NCBI GenBank assembly: GCA_017939025.1
Contig: JAGBAI010000126.1
Span: 1-50,887, forward strand
Origin: Oscillospiraceae bacterium
Lineage (GTDB): Bacteria > Bacillota_A > Clostridia > Oscillospirales > Oscillospiraceae
Length of the DNA: 50,887 bases
Direction: 5' to 3'
This document shows, in pieces, positions 15,803 to 24,288 of the stretch. Each line of letters opens with the position of its first letter. Positions within the stretch are counted from its first letter, which is position 1. A program made the position numbers and the translations under genes. The notes below the pieces were generated by a model that worked only from the letters and a program-made list of their open reading frames with translations, was not told the DNA's origin and did not search any database.

Positions 15803-17350
15803 CTACATAAGGGGAGCAAACAGACGAAGGATTTCCTGGAACAGTTTGGAGGACAGATATCTGGCGCAGTCTTTCTCTTCGATTCTCTGGCAAACAGGAA
15901 GCGTATTCAGAAAGTCCTGCTTGACCTGCATAACTGCCCGGCTGCCATACATCCAGGTTCCGCATTCAAAATGCAGATACAGGCTGCGGAAGTCCAGATT
16001 GGTTGTTCCCACTGTTGCAATCACATCATCACTGACAAAGCTTTTAGCATGGATGAAGCCGTTGGAGTATTCATATACCTTTACACCGGCCCGGATCAGT
16101 TCCCGGTAGTAAGAGCGGGTGGTCATATGTACGAACCATTTGTCCCACCGGTGGGGTGTAACGATCCGAACATCCACACCACGCTTTGCGGCAAGGCACA
16201 GGGCAGAAACCATGCTGTCATCCACGATCAGATGGGGTGTATTGATATATACATAGTCCTTCGCTTCATTCAAGATCTGCAGATAAACATGTTCGCCAAC
16301 ATTTTCGTTGTCCATGGGACTGTCTGCATAGGGCTGTACCAATCCGTCCGGCTCTACATCGCAGGGAGTAAACTGCCAGGGATAGTAAGAAGCGATGTCT
16401 TCATCGCATTTTTTGCAAAGCTGCCACATTTCCAGAAACATCAGCGTAAAGCTCCAGGCAGCTTTTCCCTCCAGCATGATGGCAGAGTCCTTCCAGTGAC
16501 CGTATTTTTCGTAGGCATTGATATATTCATCTGCAAGATTGATCCCGCCGGTAAACGCTGCTTTTCCGTCGATCACCACGATTTTCCGATGATCCCGGTT
16601 ATTCTGTTTGACTGTCAGAAAAGGACGGAAGGGATTAAAAATGGCACATTCAATACCGGCATTTTCCATTTGCTTTGCAAAATCTGTGGGAAGGACGAAA
16701 AAACAGCCCAGATCATCATAGATCAGCCTTACGATGACTCCTTCTGCTGCCTTTCGCTTCAGAATGGTAAATATGGAATCCCAGAAATATCCTTCCTGAA
16801 CGATGAAGAACTCCAGAAAGATGTAATGCTCTGCCTTTTCAAGCTGCTGAAGTAGATGTTCTTGAAATACTTCTCCAGGGGAAAGATAGGTAGTGCGGGT
16901 ATTGGAATAAACGGGGTACCCAACGTAGTCCTGCAAATACCGAACCTGCGGAAAATGGCTTCCGGTGCGCTTTTCTGCTTCCATATAGCCATCCCCGGGG
17001 AGTGTGTAAAGATCTCGTGTCTTTTCCTGGACTTTTTGGATATCCCGGCGCATGAGGCGTGTGGTGGTCTGGCAGGTGACAAGCAGGTACAGCAGTCCAC
17101 CAAGAATCGGGAAACAGAGGATCAGAAAAACCCACAGAGTTTTGTAAGCGCCCTTGTCACGCTTTGATACAATGTACAGAACCACCAGAACGCTGATGAT
17201 GGTTAAAAGTCTGCTGAGCCGCTGCGATACCATGCTGCGGCTGGCTACAAGATAAATGAAAAAAGCAGCCTGTATCACGATCAGAAAGGCGATCAGCATC
17301 CTTCGCCGGAATAATTTCCGCAGCCATTTTGGAAAACGTCTGGGCTTCAC
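15803..17350 (-). CDS. cls: Cardiolipin synthase (phospholipase D superfamily)
   Basis: 515 aa. Two N-terminal TM segments (after the basic KPRRFPKWLRKLFRRR) and a third (ILCFPILGGLLYLLV) precede two PLD domains with HKD motifs HRKIVVID and HAKSFVSDD, each followed by GG or GTTNLD. It condenses two phosphatidylglycerols to cardiolipin in the membrane. The start is a GTG at 17350, overlapping the stop of the upstream gene as GTGA and preceded by AAGGAGG; the longer open frame upstream is not coding. Middle gene of a three-gene membrane operon. Confidence 0.9.
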   Translation of the reverse strand: MKPRRFPKWLRKLFRRRMLIAFLIVIQAAFFIYLVASRSMVSQRLSRLLTIISVLVVLYIVSKRDKGAYKTLWVFLILCFPILGGLLYLLVTCQTTTRLMRRDIQKVQEKTRDLYTLPGDGYMEAEKRTGSHFPQVRYLQDYVGYPVYSNTRTTYLSPGEVFQEHLLQQLEKAEHYIFLEFFIVQEGYFWDSIFTILKRKAAEGVIVRLIYDDLGCFFVLPTDFAKQMENAGIECAIFNPFRPFLTVKQNNRDHRKIVVIDGKAAFTGGINLADEYINAYEKYGHWKDSAIMLEGKAAWSFTLMFLEMWQLCKKCDEDIASYYPWQFTPCDVEPDGLVQPYADSPMDNENVGEHVYLQILNEAKDYVYINTPHLIVDDSMVSALCLAAKRGVDVRIVTPHRWDKWFVHMTTRSYYRELIRAGVKVYEYSNGFIHAKSFVSDDVIATVGTTNLDFRSLYLHFECGTWMYGSRAVMQVKQDFLNTLPVCQRIEEKDCARYLSSKLFQEILRLFAPLM

Positions 17351-18006
17351 TGGTTTACCTCCTTCCCGGAATGCACTTTTTTGAAAAGGTAAAAGCCAAG
17401 GCCGGATAAGATGATCCATGCAATATTTAGAATCAGCGCCTGCCAAAAGGCAGGGGATTCCGGATTGCGGATGTTGGCACCAAGAAATGTGGTCAATAAC
17501 ATACTGGGAAAAGATCCAAGAACACCGCCAATCACATTGGTGACAAAGGGCATTCCTGTGGCTCCCAAATACATAGTCACGATATCGGCAGGAGGAACCG
17601 CACAGGCCCGGAGCATAAAGCAAACCGCCATTTGGTTATCGTCCTGGGCGGTCAGGATTTTTTGAATCTTGGGATATTTTTGAATCAGCTGCTCCATTTT
17701 TGCAGACCCTAGTTTTTTTCCAATCCAGTAGGGAGTCGCCATCACCACCGCAAGGCCCAGCACATTCAAAAAGATGGCCATGTCCCGTGGATACAGATGG
17801 CCCACAAGAATCTGCGGCAGCATGATAGGAATAAATGCAAGTGTGGATTTTACGGCAAAGAGAAGCAGCAAAAGCATGGCAGTCAAGAATAGGTTTTCAG
17901 GCTGCCAGGCGAGAAATGAATCTACTGTGAGGTGATAGTGTCTATGTAAGTAAAACAACACACAGGCCAACAGGAGAAGGCATAGGATTTTCCACCGCTT
18001 TTTCAT
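17347..18006 (-). CDS. VTT-domain (TVP38/TMEM64, DedA-like) membrane protein
   Basis: 219 aa. Several TM helices around the VTT core: KSTLAFIPIMLPQILVGHLY, GLAVVMATPYWIGKKLG, the polar loop FMLRACAVPPADIVTMYLGA and the GGVLGSFPSMLL segment. DedA/VTT proteins are now linked to lipid scrambling and undecaprenyl-phosphate recycling. The start at 18006 is backed by GGAGG. It is first in the operon with cls and the AI-2E transporter. The minus-strand -10 TATAAT lies at 18045-18040, divergent from the riboswitch promoter. Confidence 0.82.
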   Translation of the reverse strand: MKKRWKILCLLLLACVLFYLHRHYHLTVDSFLAWQPENLFLTAMLLLLLFAVKSTLAFIPIMLPQILVGHLYPRDMAIFLNVLGLAVVMATPYWIGKKLGSAKMEQLIQKYPKIQKILTAQDDNQMAVCFMLRACAVPPADIVTMYLGATGMPFVTNVIGGVLGSFPSMLLTTFLGANIRNPESPAFWQALILNIAWIILSGLGFYLFKKVHSGKEVNQ

Positions 18007-18039
18007 GTTTTTCCTCCGAAAAATGATTCGTTGCAAATC

Positions 18040-18045
18040 ATTATA
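18040..18045 (-). promoter_or_regulatory. -10 element of the VTT-cls-AI-2E operon
   Basis: Perfect TATAAT on the minus strand 34 nt upstream of the start. The -35 at 17-nt spacing is weak (GTGAAT), which hints at activator help. A GGACA half-site at 18077-18081 and the complete box at 18096-18120 lie further upstream. Confidence 0.5.
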
Positions 18046-18095
18046 TTTTCTTTAGGCCATTCATTCACCGGTCAAAGGACAATAAACGCCGCATT

Positions 18096-18120
18096 TTGGG
18101 ACACTTTTCATTTTTTGTCC
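18096..18120. promoter_or_regulatory. Shared regulatory box, copy 1
   Basis: TTGGGACACT-N10-TGTCC. It ends 12 nt before the -35 of the riboswitch/TetR promoter. The same box occurs at 25356-25380, 25411-25436 and 29107-29131. An extra GGACA half-site is at 18077-18081. Confidence 0.7.
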
Positions 18121-18132
18121 AAAAACCGGATG

Positions 18133-18161
18133 TTGAAATGTTCATAATTTCCCGATATAAT
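18133..18161 (+). promoter_or_regulatory. Promoter of the riboswitch-TetR transcript
   Basis: TTGAAA (18133-18138), 17-nt spacer, perfect TATAAT (18156-18161). Transcription should start at about 18168, exactly at the 5' edge of the riboswitch. Confidence 0.8.
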
Positions 18162-18167
18162 AACCTT

Positions 18168-18284
18168 AAATAAGGGAGTAGTCGGCACATTCGGTGCGGC
18201 GATGCCAACAAACTGGAGCAATCCTGGCATTGTCTTAATTGACGAGACTTATCTGTGTATCACACAGGTGGGCCTCGCTTTTTT
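18168..18284 (+). ncRNA. yybP-ykoY-like (Mn2+) riboswitch with terminator
   Basis: The leader begins ATAAGGGAGTAGTC and ends its aptamer with GACGAGACTTAT, the paired conserved ends of the yybP-ykoY family (P1: 18170-18174 with 18248-18252). Between them are a GCAC-ATTCG-GTGC hairpin and a GATGCCA/TGGCATT helix. The 3' P1 strand is also part of a terminator (CGAG-A-CTTAT-CTGTGT, loop ATC, ACACAG-GTGGG-C-CTCG, then six T, 18243-18284). So aptamer and terminator exclude each other: a transcriptional ON switch. In known cases ligand is Mn2+ and the regulated gene is a metal exporter; here the only downstream gene is a TetR regulator. Confidence 0.75.
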
Positions 18285-18301
18285 ATTATGAGGAGAGAAA
18301 A

Positions 18302-18892
18302 ATGGCAGATTCCAATATTACCAAACTGGCCCTTTCCAATTCATTGAAGGAATTGTTGGAGGAACAGTCTTTTGAAAAAATCAGCGTATCCGATATCTGT
18401 GAACGCTGCCATATGAACCGCAAGAGTTTTTACTATCACTTCAAGGACAAATATGATCTGGTCAACTGGATTTTCGATACAGAGTTCGTGGAAGTGAATC
18501 AGGCAAATGAACGGTATATACAGTCTGGAGGCTATAGCTTTGATGAACGATGGAAAAATATCGAGATCATGTGCGACTACTTCTATGAAAACAGAACCTT
18601 TTATCGCCGTGTGCTTAAGGTGGATGGACAGAATTCCTTTGCCTCTCATTTCCGGGAGTTCGTCCGTCCGTTGTTCCGCCTGCGGGTAGAAAACTTGCTG
18701 GGAATGGAAGATGTTCCTGAGATGGTGTATGATTTCGTTGTGGATGGCGTGATCTGCGCTATCGAACGCTGGCTTATGGATAAGAACTGTGTCAGCGCAG
18801 AAGAGTTCATGTACAATCTGAAGAAGATGATCCAGATTCTGTATCTTGGCCTTGACAGAAGGGTTTCGGAAGATCCGAAATGGCTTGAATAA
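18302..18892 (+). CDS. TetR/AcrR-family transcriptional regulator
   Basis: 196 aa. The N-terminal HTH reads ITKLALSNSLKELLEEQSFE then KISVSDICERCHMNRKSFYYHFKDKYDLVNWIF, a standard TetR domain. The C-terminal ligand domain resembles the TetR_C_7/DhaS-like group. AGGAG precedes the ATG at 18302; upstream in-frame codons lie in the riboswitch terminator. The gene is alone after the riboswitch and ends at a bidirectional terminator. It is divergent from the VTT-cls operon and has copy 1 of the shared box upstream, so it is the best local candidate for the protein binding that box; this is inference. Confidence 0.88.
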   Translation: MADSNITKLALSNSLKELLEEQSFEKISVSDICERCHMNRKSFYYHFKDKYDLVNWIFDTEFVEVNQANERYIQSGGYSFDERWKNIEIMCDYFYENRTFYRRVLKVDGQNSFASHFREFVRPLFRLRVENLLGMEDVPEMVYDFVVDGVICAIERWLMDKNCVSAEEFMYNLKKMIQILYLGLDRRVSEDPKWLE

Positions 18893-18903
18893 CATACAGA
18901 CAT

Positions 18904-18941
18904 AAAATCAGCAGACTGGAAAATTCCGGTCTGCTGATTTT
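18904..18941. terminator. Bidirectional terminator
   Basis: AAAATCAGCAGAC (18904-18916) pairs with GTCTGCTGATTTT (18929-18941), A- and T-flanked on both sides. It serves the TetR gene and the convergent activase gene. Confidence 0.8.
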
Positions 18942-18943
18942 TC

Positions 18944-21900
18944 TTACGTATTTTCTTTTGCCGCTGAAAGCATCAGCTTGATGCGGTTGAGCTGATTGAC
19001 TTCGCTGGCACCGGGATCATAGTCCACGGCAGCAATGTTTGCCTGGGGGAATTCTGTCTTCAGCCGTTTGATGACACCCTTGCCAACCACATGGTTGGGA
19101 AGGCAGGCAAAGGGCTGGATGCAGACGATGTTGGGAACGCCCATCTTGATCAGTTCGATCATTTCGCCGGTCAGGAACCAGCCTTCGCCGTACTGATTGC
19201 CGATGGAAAGGAAGGGCTTGGTCTGCTCTGCGATTTCTTCGATGGGCATGGGAGCGTCAAACCGTTTGCTGTTTTGAAGCGCATCCAGAGCAGGTTTCCG
19301 AATCTTCCGAATCAGATCGACCGCCAGGACAGAAGTGGTTTTGCTGGAACGTTTGGCACCCAGAAATTCTGCCCGGTACTGGTTATTGTAAAAGCTGTAA
19401 TTCAGAAAATCCATCAGGTCAGGAACCACGGCCTCCGCACCCTCTTTTTCCAGCAGCTCCACCAGATGGTTGTTGGCAAGAGGCATGTATTTCACCAGAA
19501 TCTCACCCACGATACCCACACGGGGCTTTTTCAGATTCTCATGGATAGGAAGATTGTCAAAGTCTGAAACAATGTCCCGGCAAATTTGCTTGTACCGTTT
19601 TGCACTGTGTTTAGAAGTCAGTGCTTCGATGCACTTTGTTCTCCAATGACTGTGCAAGGCATCGGCGCTGCCGGGAAGCTTCTCATAAGGACGCACCCTG
19701 TACAGGCACCGCATCATCAGATCACCATAGACAACTGCTTGCAGCATCTCCGTCAGGAGTAATGGCGAAAGCTTGAAGCCCTCATTTTTTTCCATACCGT
19801 TGGTATTCAAAGAAATGACTGGGATATGGGACAGTCCAACCTTTTCCAGCGCCCGACGGATAAAGGCCACATAGTTGCTGGCCCGGCAGCAGCCACCTGT
19901 CTGGGTCATAATGATCGCCAGTTTGTCGGTATCGTATTTCCCGGACAGCACCGCCTGCATGATCTGACCAACTACCGTGATGGAAGGGAAGCAGGCATCA
20001 TTGTTGACGAATTTCAGTCCCACATCCACAGCCCGGCGGTCATCGTTGTCCAGCACTACGATGTGATAGCCATGCTTTTGAAATACCGGCTCCAGCAGGT
20101 CAAAATGAATGGGACTCATCTGAGGCGCCAGGATGGTGTAGCCATCGTCATACATCTGCTGGGTGAATTCTGTTCGCACATAAGGGTTGTTGTCCGGTAT
20201 GGAGAGAATCTGCTTTTCCCGGCGCATATCCATGGCGGCCAGCAAAGACCGCACACGAATGCGGACAGCACCCAAATTGTTCACTTCATCGATTTTCAGC
20301 AGGGTATACAGCTTATTGCTCTTTTCCAGAATTTCAGATACCTGATCCGTTGTCACCGCATCCAGACCGCAGCCGAAGGAATTCAGCTGAATCAGTTCCA
20401 GATCATCTCGCTGGGCAACAAACTGGGCTGCTTTGTACAGTCTGGAATGGTACACCCACTGATCGACTACACGCAGTGGGGGAAGGGTATCTTCCACAGG
20501 CAGACTGTCCTCGGTAAAGACGGTCAGACCATAGGAAGCGATCAGCTCCGGAATGCCGTGGTTGATCTCCGGATCGATGTGGTAAGGCCGTCCTGCCAGA
20601 ACGATACCTCGACCGCCGTTTGTTCGCATGGATTCATATACCCGGCGGCCTTCCTCCCGGATGACGGCCTTTGCTTCCTGCTGCTCTTCCCAGGCCGCAT
20701 GGACAGCACTGCGTACTTCCTTTTCCGGAATATTCCATTCCTCTGCTGCGGTTTTCACCAATCGGTCTGCAGCAGTCTTTTCATTGGTAAAGGCAATAAA
20801 GGGGCGGATGTAGTGAACATCCCCATGGGTGATGGCCTCTACGTTGTTTTTCAGATTCTCTGCATAGGACACAACGATCGGGCAGTTGTAGTGATTCTGG
20901 GAATTGTCAGTTTCCTGATGCTCATAGAATACGCAGGGGTGGAAAATGGTCTTGATTCCCTGGTTGACCAGCCACTGCACATGACCGTGGGCCAGTTTTG
21001 CAGGATAACACTCGGATTCAGAGGGAATGGATTCCATACCCAACTCGTAGATTTTTCGGTCAGAGAAAGGGGAGAGGATTACCCGGAAGCCCAGTTCCTT
21101 AAAGAAAGTAGCCCAGAAGGGATAGTTTTCGTACATATTCAGCACCCGGGGGATACCGATGGTTCCTCGGGGTGCGTTTTCTTCTGTCAGAGGCTTGTAG
21201 GGATTAAATAGGCGCTTGCGCTTGAAGTCCACCATATTTCTTACCCTTGTTTTCCGGATGGAATTGCCTGCGCCTTTTTCGCAGCGGTTACCGCTGATAT
21301 GCCGCCTGCCGCCGGAGAATTTGTTGATGGTCAGCATACAGTTATTGGAACAGCCGCCGCAGCGGATGCTCTGGGTGGTGTAGGACAGCCGGAGAATCTC
21401 ATCCAGGGAAAGCATGGTGGTTTTCTGACCTGCGTAGTGATTTTTCGCTACCAACGCCGCACCGAAGGCTCCCATGAGACCGGAAATGTCGGGACAGGTT
21501 GCATCTACTCCGGCAATCTTTTCAAAAGCCCGGAGAACTGCCTGATTGTAGAAAGTACCGCCCTGAACCACGATGTGTCTGCCAAGGTCCTCGGCTGATG
21601 CCAGTTTAATGACCTTGTAAAGTGCATTCTTGATCACGGAGTAAGCAAGACCGGCAGAAATGTCGGAAACGGATGCACCTTCCTTCTGGGCCTGCTTGAC
21701 GTTGGAGTTCATAAACACGGTACACCGGGTACCCAGGTCAACCGGAGCCTTGGCAAACAATGCTTCTTTGGCAAAGCCTTCCGCGGTATAGCCCAATGAA
21801 GTAGCAAAATTTTCAATGAACGAACCGCAGCCGGAGGAGCAGGCCTCATTCAGCATTATGTTATCCACAGTGCCGTTTTTCAGTTTGATACACTTCATGT

Positions 21901-23167
21901 CCTGACCGCCAATGTCCAGAACGCAGTCTACCTCTGGATCAAAGAAGGATGCTGCGGTGCAGTGGGCAATGGTCTCCACTACACCCTCATCCAAAGAAAA
22001 GGCGGATTTCAGAAGGGCTTCACCGTAGCCGGTAGAGCAGGCCCTGACGATCTTTGCAGACTCCGGCAGAACCTTTTTCAGTTCTCCAATAGCAAACTGG
22101 GCCGTCATAATAGGATTGCCCTGGTTATTGGCATAGAACTTCCAAAGCAGTTCACCATGTTCACCGATCAAGACTAGCTTGGTAGTGGTAGAACCTGCGT
22201 CGATTCCAAGAAAACAGTTACCCGCATATGCAGCCATGTCTGCCTTTCCCACGACGGCTTTGCTATGGCGGAGACAGAATTCTGCGTATTTCAGTTCATC
22301 CTGGAACAGTGGCTCCAGCCGGGGCATTTCAAAGCTGACCTGAACACCCTTTTGCAGCTTTTCAATCAGGTCTGTGAGTACAACTTCCTGTGCATCTTCT
22401 GCTTCCAGCGCTGCGCCCATGGCAGCAAATAAATGGGAGTTTTCCGGATCAACGGTAGTTTCCTCCGTCAGCTTTAATGTTCGTACGAAGGCAGCTTTCA
22501 ACTCTGTCAGAAAGTGGAGCGGGCCTCCCAAGAACGCCACGCATCCCCGAATGGGTTTCCCGCAGGCCAGACCGGAAATGGTCTGGTTTACCACTGCCTG
22601 GAATATGGAGGCAGCGAGATCAGCCTTGGTAGCACCTTCGTTAATGAGAGGCTGAATATCCGTCTTGGCAAACACACCGCACCGGGCAGCGATGGGGTAG
22701 ATCTGCTTGTAATCTTTCGCGGCATCATTCAGTCCAGTTGCGTCGGTCTGGAGCAGTGACGCCATCTGGTCGATGAAAGAGCCGGTACCGCCAGCACAGA
22801 CACCGTTCATCCGCTCTTCCAGACCGCCCTTAAAGTAGATGATCTTGGCATCCTCACCGCCAAGCTCGATGGCAACATCGGTCTGGGGAGCTACAGATTT
22901 CAGAGCCGTGGCAACAGCCACAACTTCCTGCACAAAGCCAATATCCAAAGCCTTGCCCAGATTGATGGAACCGGAACCGGTGATTTTCACTTTCAACGTG
23001 CAGCTAGCGATCTTCTGCTGGGCAGACTTCAGCAGAGAATTCAGCGTTTCCTGTGTATGGGCATGGTGACGGCGATAGTCACCAAAGATGATTTTATTGT
23101 TTTCGTCCAAAACCACCAGCTTTACGGTGGTGGAGCCAATATCAATACCGGCACGATATGTCTTCAT
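18944..23167 (-). CDS. Fused BadF/DUF2229 activase, plasmalogen synthase (PlsA/PlsR)-like
   Basis: 1407 aa. Two ASKHA ATPase domains lie in tandem: the first starts with GIDIGSTTVKLVV (about residue 8) and has the cluster-ligand loop GVCAGGTGSF; the second starts GIDAGSTTTKLVLI (about 320) and has EACSSGCGSF. Then follow a DUF2229-type part (GIPRVLNMYENYPFWATFFK) and long 2-hydroxyacyl-CoA-dehydratase-like regions. This order is that of the large activase family whose Clostridium members PlsA and PlsR convert ester phospholipids to vinyl-ether plasmalogens; single-gene fusions of about 1400 aa occur in other Firmicutes. Older labels are acyl-CoA dehydratase activase or HgdC-like. The lipid-gene neighbourhood supports the plasmalogen reading. 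The start at 23167 has a weak purine-rich site; 23194 is an alternative. No (R)-2-hydroxyacyl-CoA dehydratase subunits are nearby. Confidence 0.75.
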   Translation of the reverse strand: MKTYRAGIDIGSTTVKLVVLDENNKIIFGDYRRHHAHTQETLNSLLKSAQQKIASCTLKVKITGSGSINLGKALDIGFVQEVVAVATALKSVAPQTDVAIELGGEDAKIIYFKGGLEERMNGVCAGGTGSFIDQMASLLQTDATGLNDAAKDYKQIYPIAARCGVFAKTDIQPLINEGATKADLAASIFQAVVNQTISGLACGKPIRGCVAFLGGPLHFLTELKAAFVRTLKLTEETTVDPENSHLFAAMGAALEAEDAQEVVLTDLIEKLQKGVQVSFEMPRLEPLFQDELKYAEFCLRHSKAVVGKADMAAYAGNCFLGIDAGSTTTKLVLIGEHGELLWKFYANNQGNPIMTAQFAIGELKKVLPESAKIVRACSTGYGEALLKSAFSLDEGVVETIAHCTAASFFDPEVDCVLDIGGQDMKCIKLKNGTVDNIMLNEACSSGCGSFIENFATSLGYTAEGFAKEALFAKAPVDLGTRCTVFMNSNVKQAQKEGASVSDISAGLAYSVIKNALYKVIKLASAEDLGRHIVVQGGTFYNQAVLRAFEKIAGVDATCPDISGLMGAFGAALVAKNHYAGQKTTMLSLDEILRLSYTTQSIRCGGCSNNCMLTINKFSGGRRHISGNRCEKGAGNSIRKTRVRNMVDFKRKRLFNPYKPLTEENAPRGTIGIPRVLNMYENYPFWATFFKELGFRVILSPFSDRKIYELGMESIPSESECYPAKLAHGHVQWLVNQGIKTIFHPCVFYEHQETDNSQNHYNCPIVVSYAENLKNNVEAITHGDVHYIRPFIAFTNEKTAADRLVKTAAEEWNIPEKEVRSAVHAAWEEQQEAKAVIREEGRRVYESMRTNGGRGIVLAGRPYHIDPEINHGIPELIASYGLTVFTEDSLPVEDTLPPLRVVDQWVYHSRLYKAAQFVAQRDDLELIQLNSFGCGLDAVTTDQVSEILEKSNKLYTLLKIDEVNNLGAVRIRVRSLLAAMDMRREKQILSIPDNNPYVRTEFTQQMYDDGYTILAPQMSPIHFDLLEPVFQKHGYHIVVLDNDDRRAVDVGLKFVNNDACFPSITVVGQIMQAVLSGKYDTDKLAIIMTQTGGCCRASNYVAFIRRALEKVGLSHIPVISLNTNGMEKNEGFKLSPLLLTEMLQAVVYGDLMMRCLYRVRPYEKLPGSADALHSHWRTKCIEALTSKHSAKRYKQICRDIVSDFDNLPIHENLKKPRVGIVGEILVKYMPLANNHLVELLEKEGAEAVVPDLMDFLNYSFYNNQYRAEFLGAKRSSKTTSVLAVDLIRKIRKPALDALQNSKRFDAPMPIEEIAEQTKPFLSIGNQYGEGWFLTGEMIELIKMGVPNIVCIQPFACLPNHVVGKGVIKRLKTEFPQANIAAVDYDPGASEVNQLNRIKLMLSAAKENT

Positions 23168-23430
23168 AGATTCGCTTCTTTCTAAAAATATCATAGATTA
23201 CTAACCCTAAATTTTATATCCTGATTTTTTACATAAATATGAATTGTGTGTAAATAAAATAAGGACGGAATGTAAAATTCCGCCCTTATCGTATGGAAAC
23301 CGGTACGATCAGGAAAAGAGGATGGCAAATGGGGGCAAAAGAGAAATGAGAGGGGATCGTACTGCTGCTTCTTTCTTTTGGAACAGGTGATGATGGACGG
23401 ATCATCACCTGTTCGCTGTATCAGCACACT
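23168..23430. other. Spacer with patatin-operon terminator and a 14-bp hairpin
   Basis: ATAAGG-CGGAAT against ATTCCG-CCTTAT (23259-23289), with TTTTATTT following on the minus strand, terminates the patatin operon. A perfect 14-bp hairpin, GAACAGGTGATGAT/ATCATCACCTGTTC (23381-23394, 23401-23414), lies just after the patatin stop without a T run. The activase promoter must lie between about 23190 and 23260, but I cannot fix it. Confidence 0.55.
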
Positions 23431-24288
23431 TCAGCCCAAAAGGAAAGGGGTGATCTTTTCAGCATCCGTGTAGCCTTTTCCATAAAGGAGCTTCATTTTA
23501 TAAGAATCCCTGCAAAGGGTATGAACACCGCAGGTATCGTCCGGTGCAATGATCAGCAGTCTTCCTTCTGCAGCATATTGGCGGGCAAGTGTGACACCGT
23601 AGTTATACTTGTTGGCTCGGTTCATAAGTGCCTGTGCTGCTTCCGGAAATTCTTTGCGGATCCTACGTGCAAGCTTTTTATCTTTGTCGGTCGTGCGGAC
23701 CGTATTCTCCGGCAATGTCAGGATCAGAACCACTTTATCGCAACCCAGCTGAAAGGCTTTTTCCACAGGCACGGGATCACCCAACGCACCATCATAGCAC
23801 GGCGTTCCCTCCAGCATAACCGGGCGGCATATACCGGGAATGGCCGAGGAAGCCATAAATGGGATGTAACTGTCACGGATCAGCTCCTGTTTGGGAATGT
23901 ATTTGGGCTTGCCAGTCAGCGCGTCCGTGACAACAGTGAGAAACTCCATGGGATTGGCCATCAGCGTATCATGATCGATGGGATACTCTCCGTCGGAATT
24001 TGTCAGTGTTCCGTAGATGTATTGGAGATTGATATAGGACCGGTCCCGGAAGTAATTGCCCAGTCCTGCATACTCTTTCCGTAAGCCGTATTCCGTGTAG
24101 AAGGTTCTGTTTCGCATGGGCTGTTTGGCGCAGTAGGATGCGATATTGGCGCTGCCTGCGCTGACGCCGATGCCAAGATCAAACCAGACACCCTTGTGCA
24201 TACAGTAATCCAGTACGCCTGCGGCGTAGACACCGCGGTAACCGCCGCCTACATCCACCACACCAATTTTGGGGCTCATATCAGTCAT
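23431..24288 (-). CDS. Patatin-like phospholipase
   Basis: 285 aa. The patatin fold is shown by the oxyanion loop GGGYRGVYAAG (about residues 15-25), the nucleophile elbow GVSAGS (G-x-S-x-G, about 42-46) and the catalytic YDGALGDPVPV (Asp of the DG(A/G) motif, about 167). It should hydrolyse acyl esters of phospholipids in the cytosol or at the membrane. The start overlaps the upstream gene by 8 nt and has AGAAAGGA before it. Translational coupling to the radical-SAM-like pseudoenzyme implies a shared job. It may release acyl chains during lipid remodelling. Confidence 0.85.
   Translation of the reverse strand: MTDMSPKIGVVDVGGGYRGVYAAGVLDYCMHKGVWFDLGIGVSAGSANIASYCAKQPMRNRTFYTEYGLRKEYAGLGNYFRDRSYINLQYIYGTLTNSDGEYPIDHDTLMANPMEFLTVVTDALTGKPKYIPKQELIRDSYIPFMASSAIPGICRPVMLEGTPCYDGALGDPVPVEKAFQLGCDKVVLILTLPENTVRTTDKDKKLARRIRKEFPEAAQALMNRANKYNYGVTLARQYAAEGRLLIIAPDDTCGVHTLCRDSYKMKLLYGKGYTDAEKITPFLLG

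Noticed and set aside
17351..17623. N-terminal extension of cardiolipin synthase
   Set aside because: It overlaps the VTT gene in another frame; the GTGA overlap with AAGGAGG fixes the start at 17350.
19826..21211. Long plus-strand open frame opposite the activase gene
   Set aside because: Antisense shadow of a well-identified protein; no start signals or motifs.
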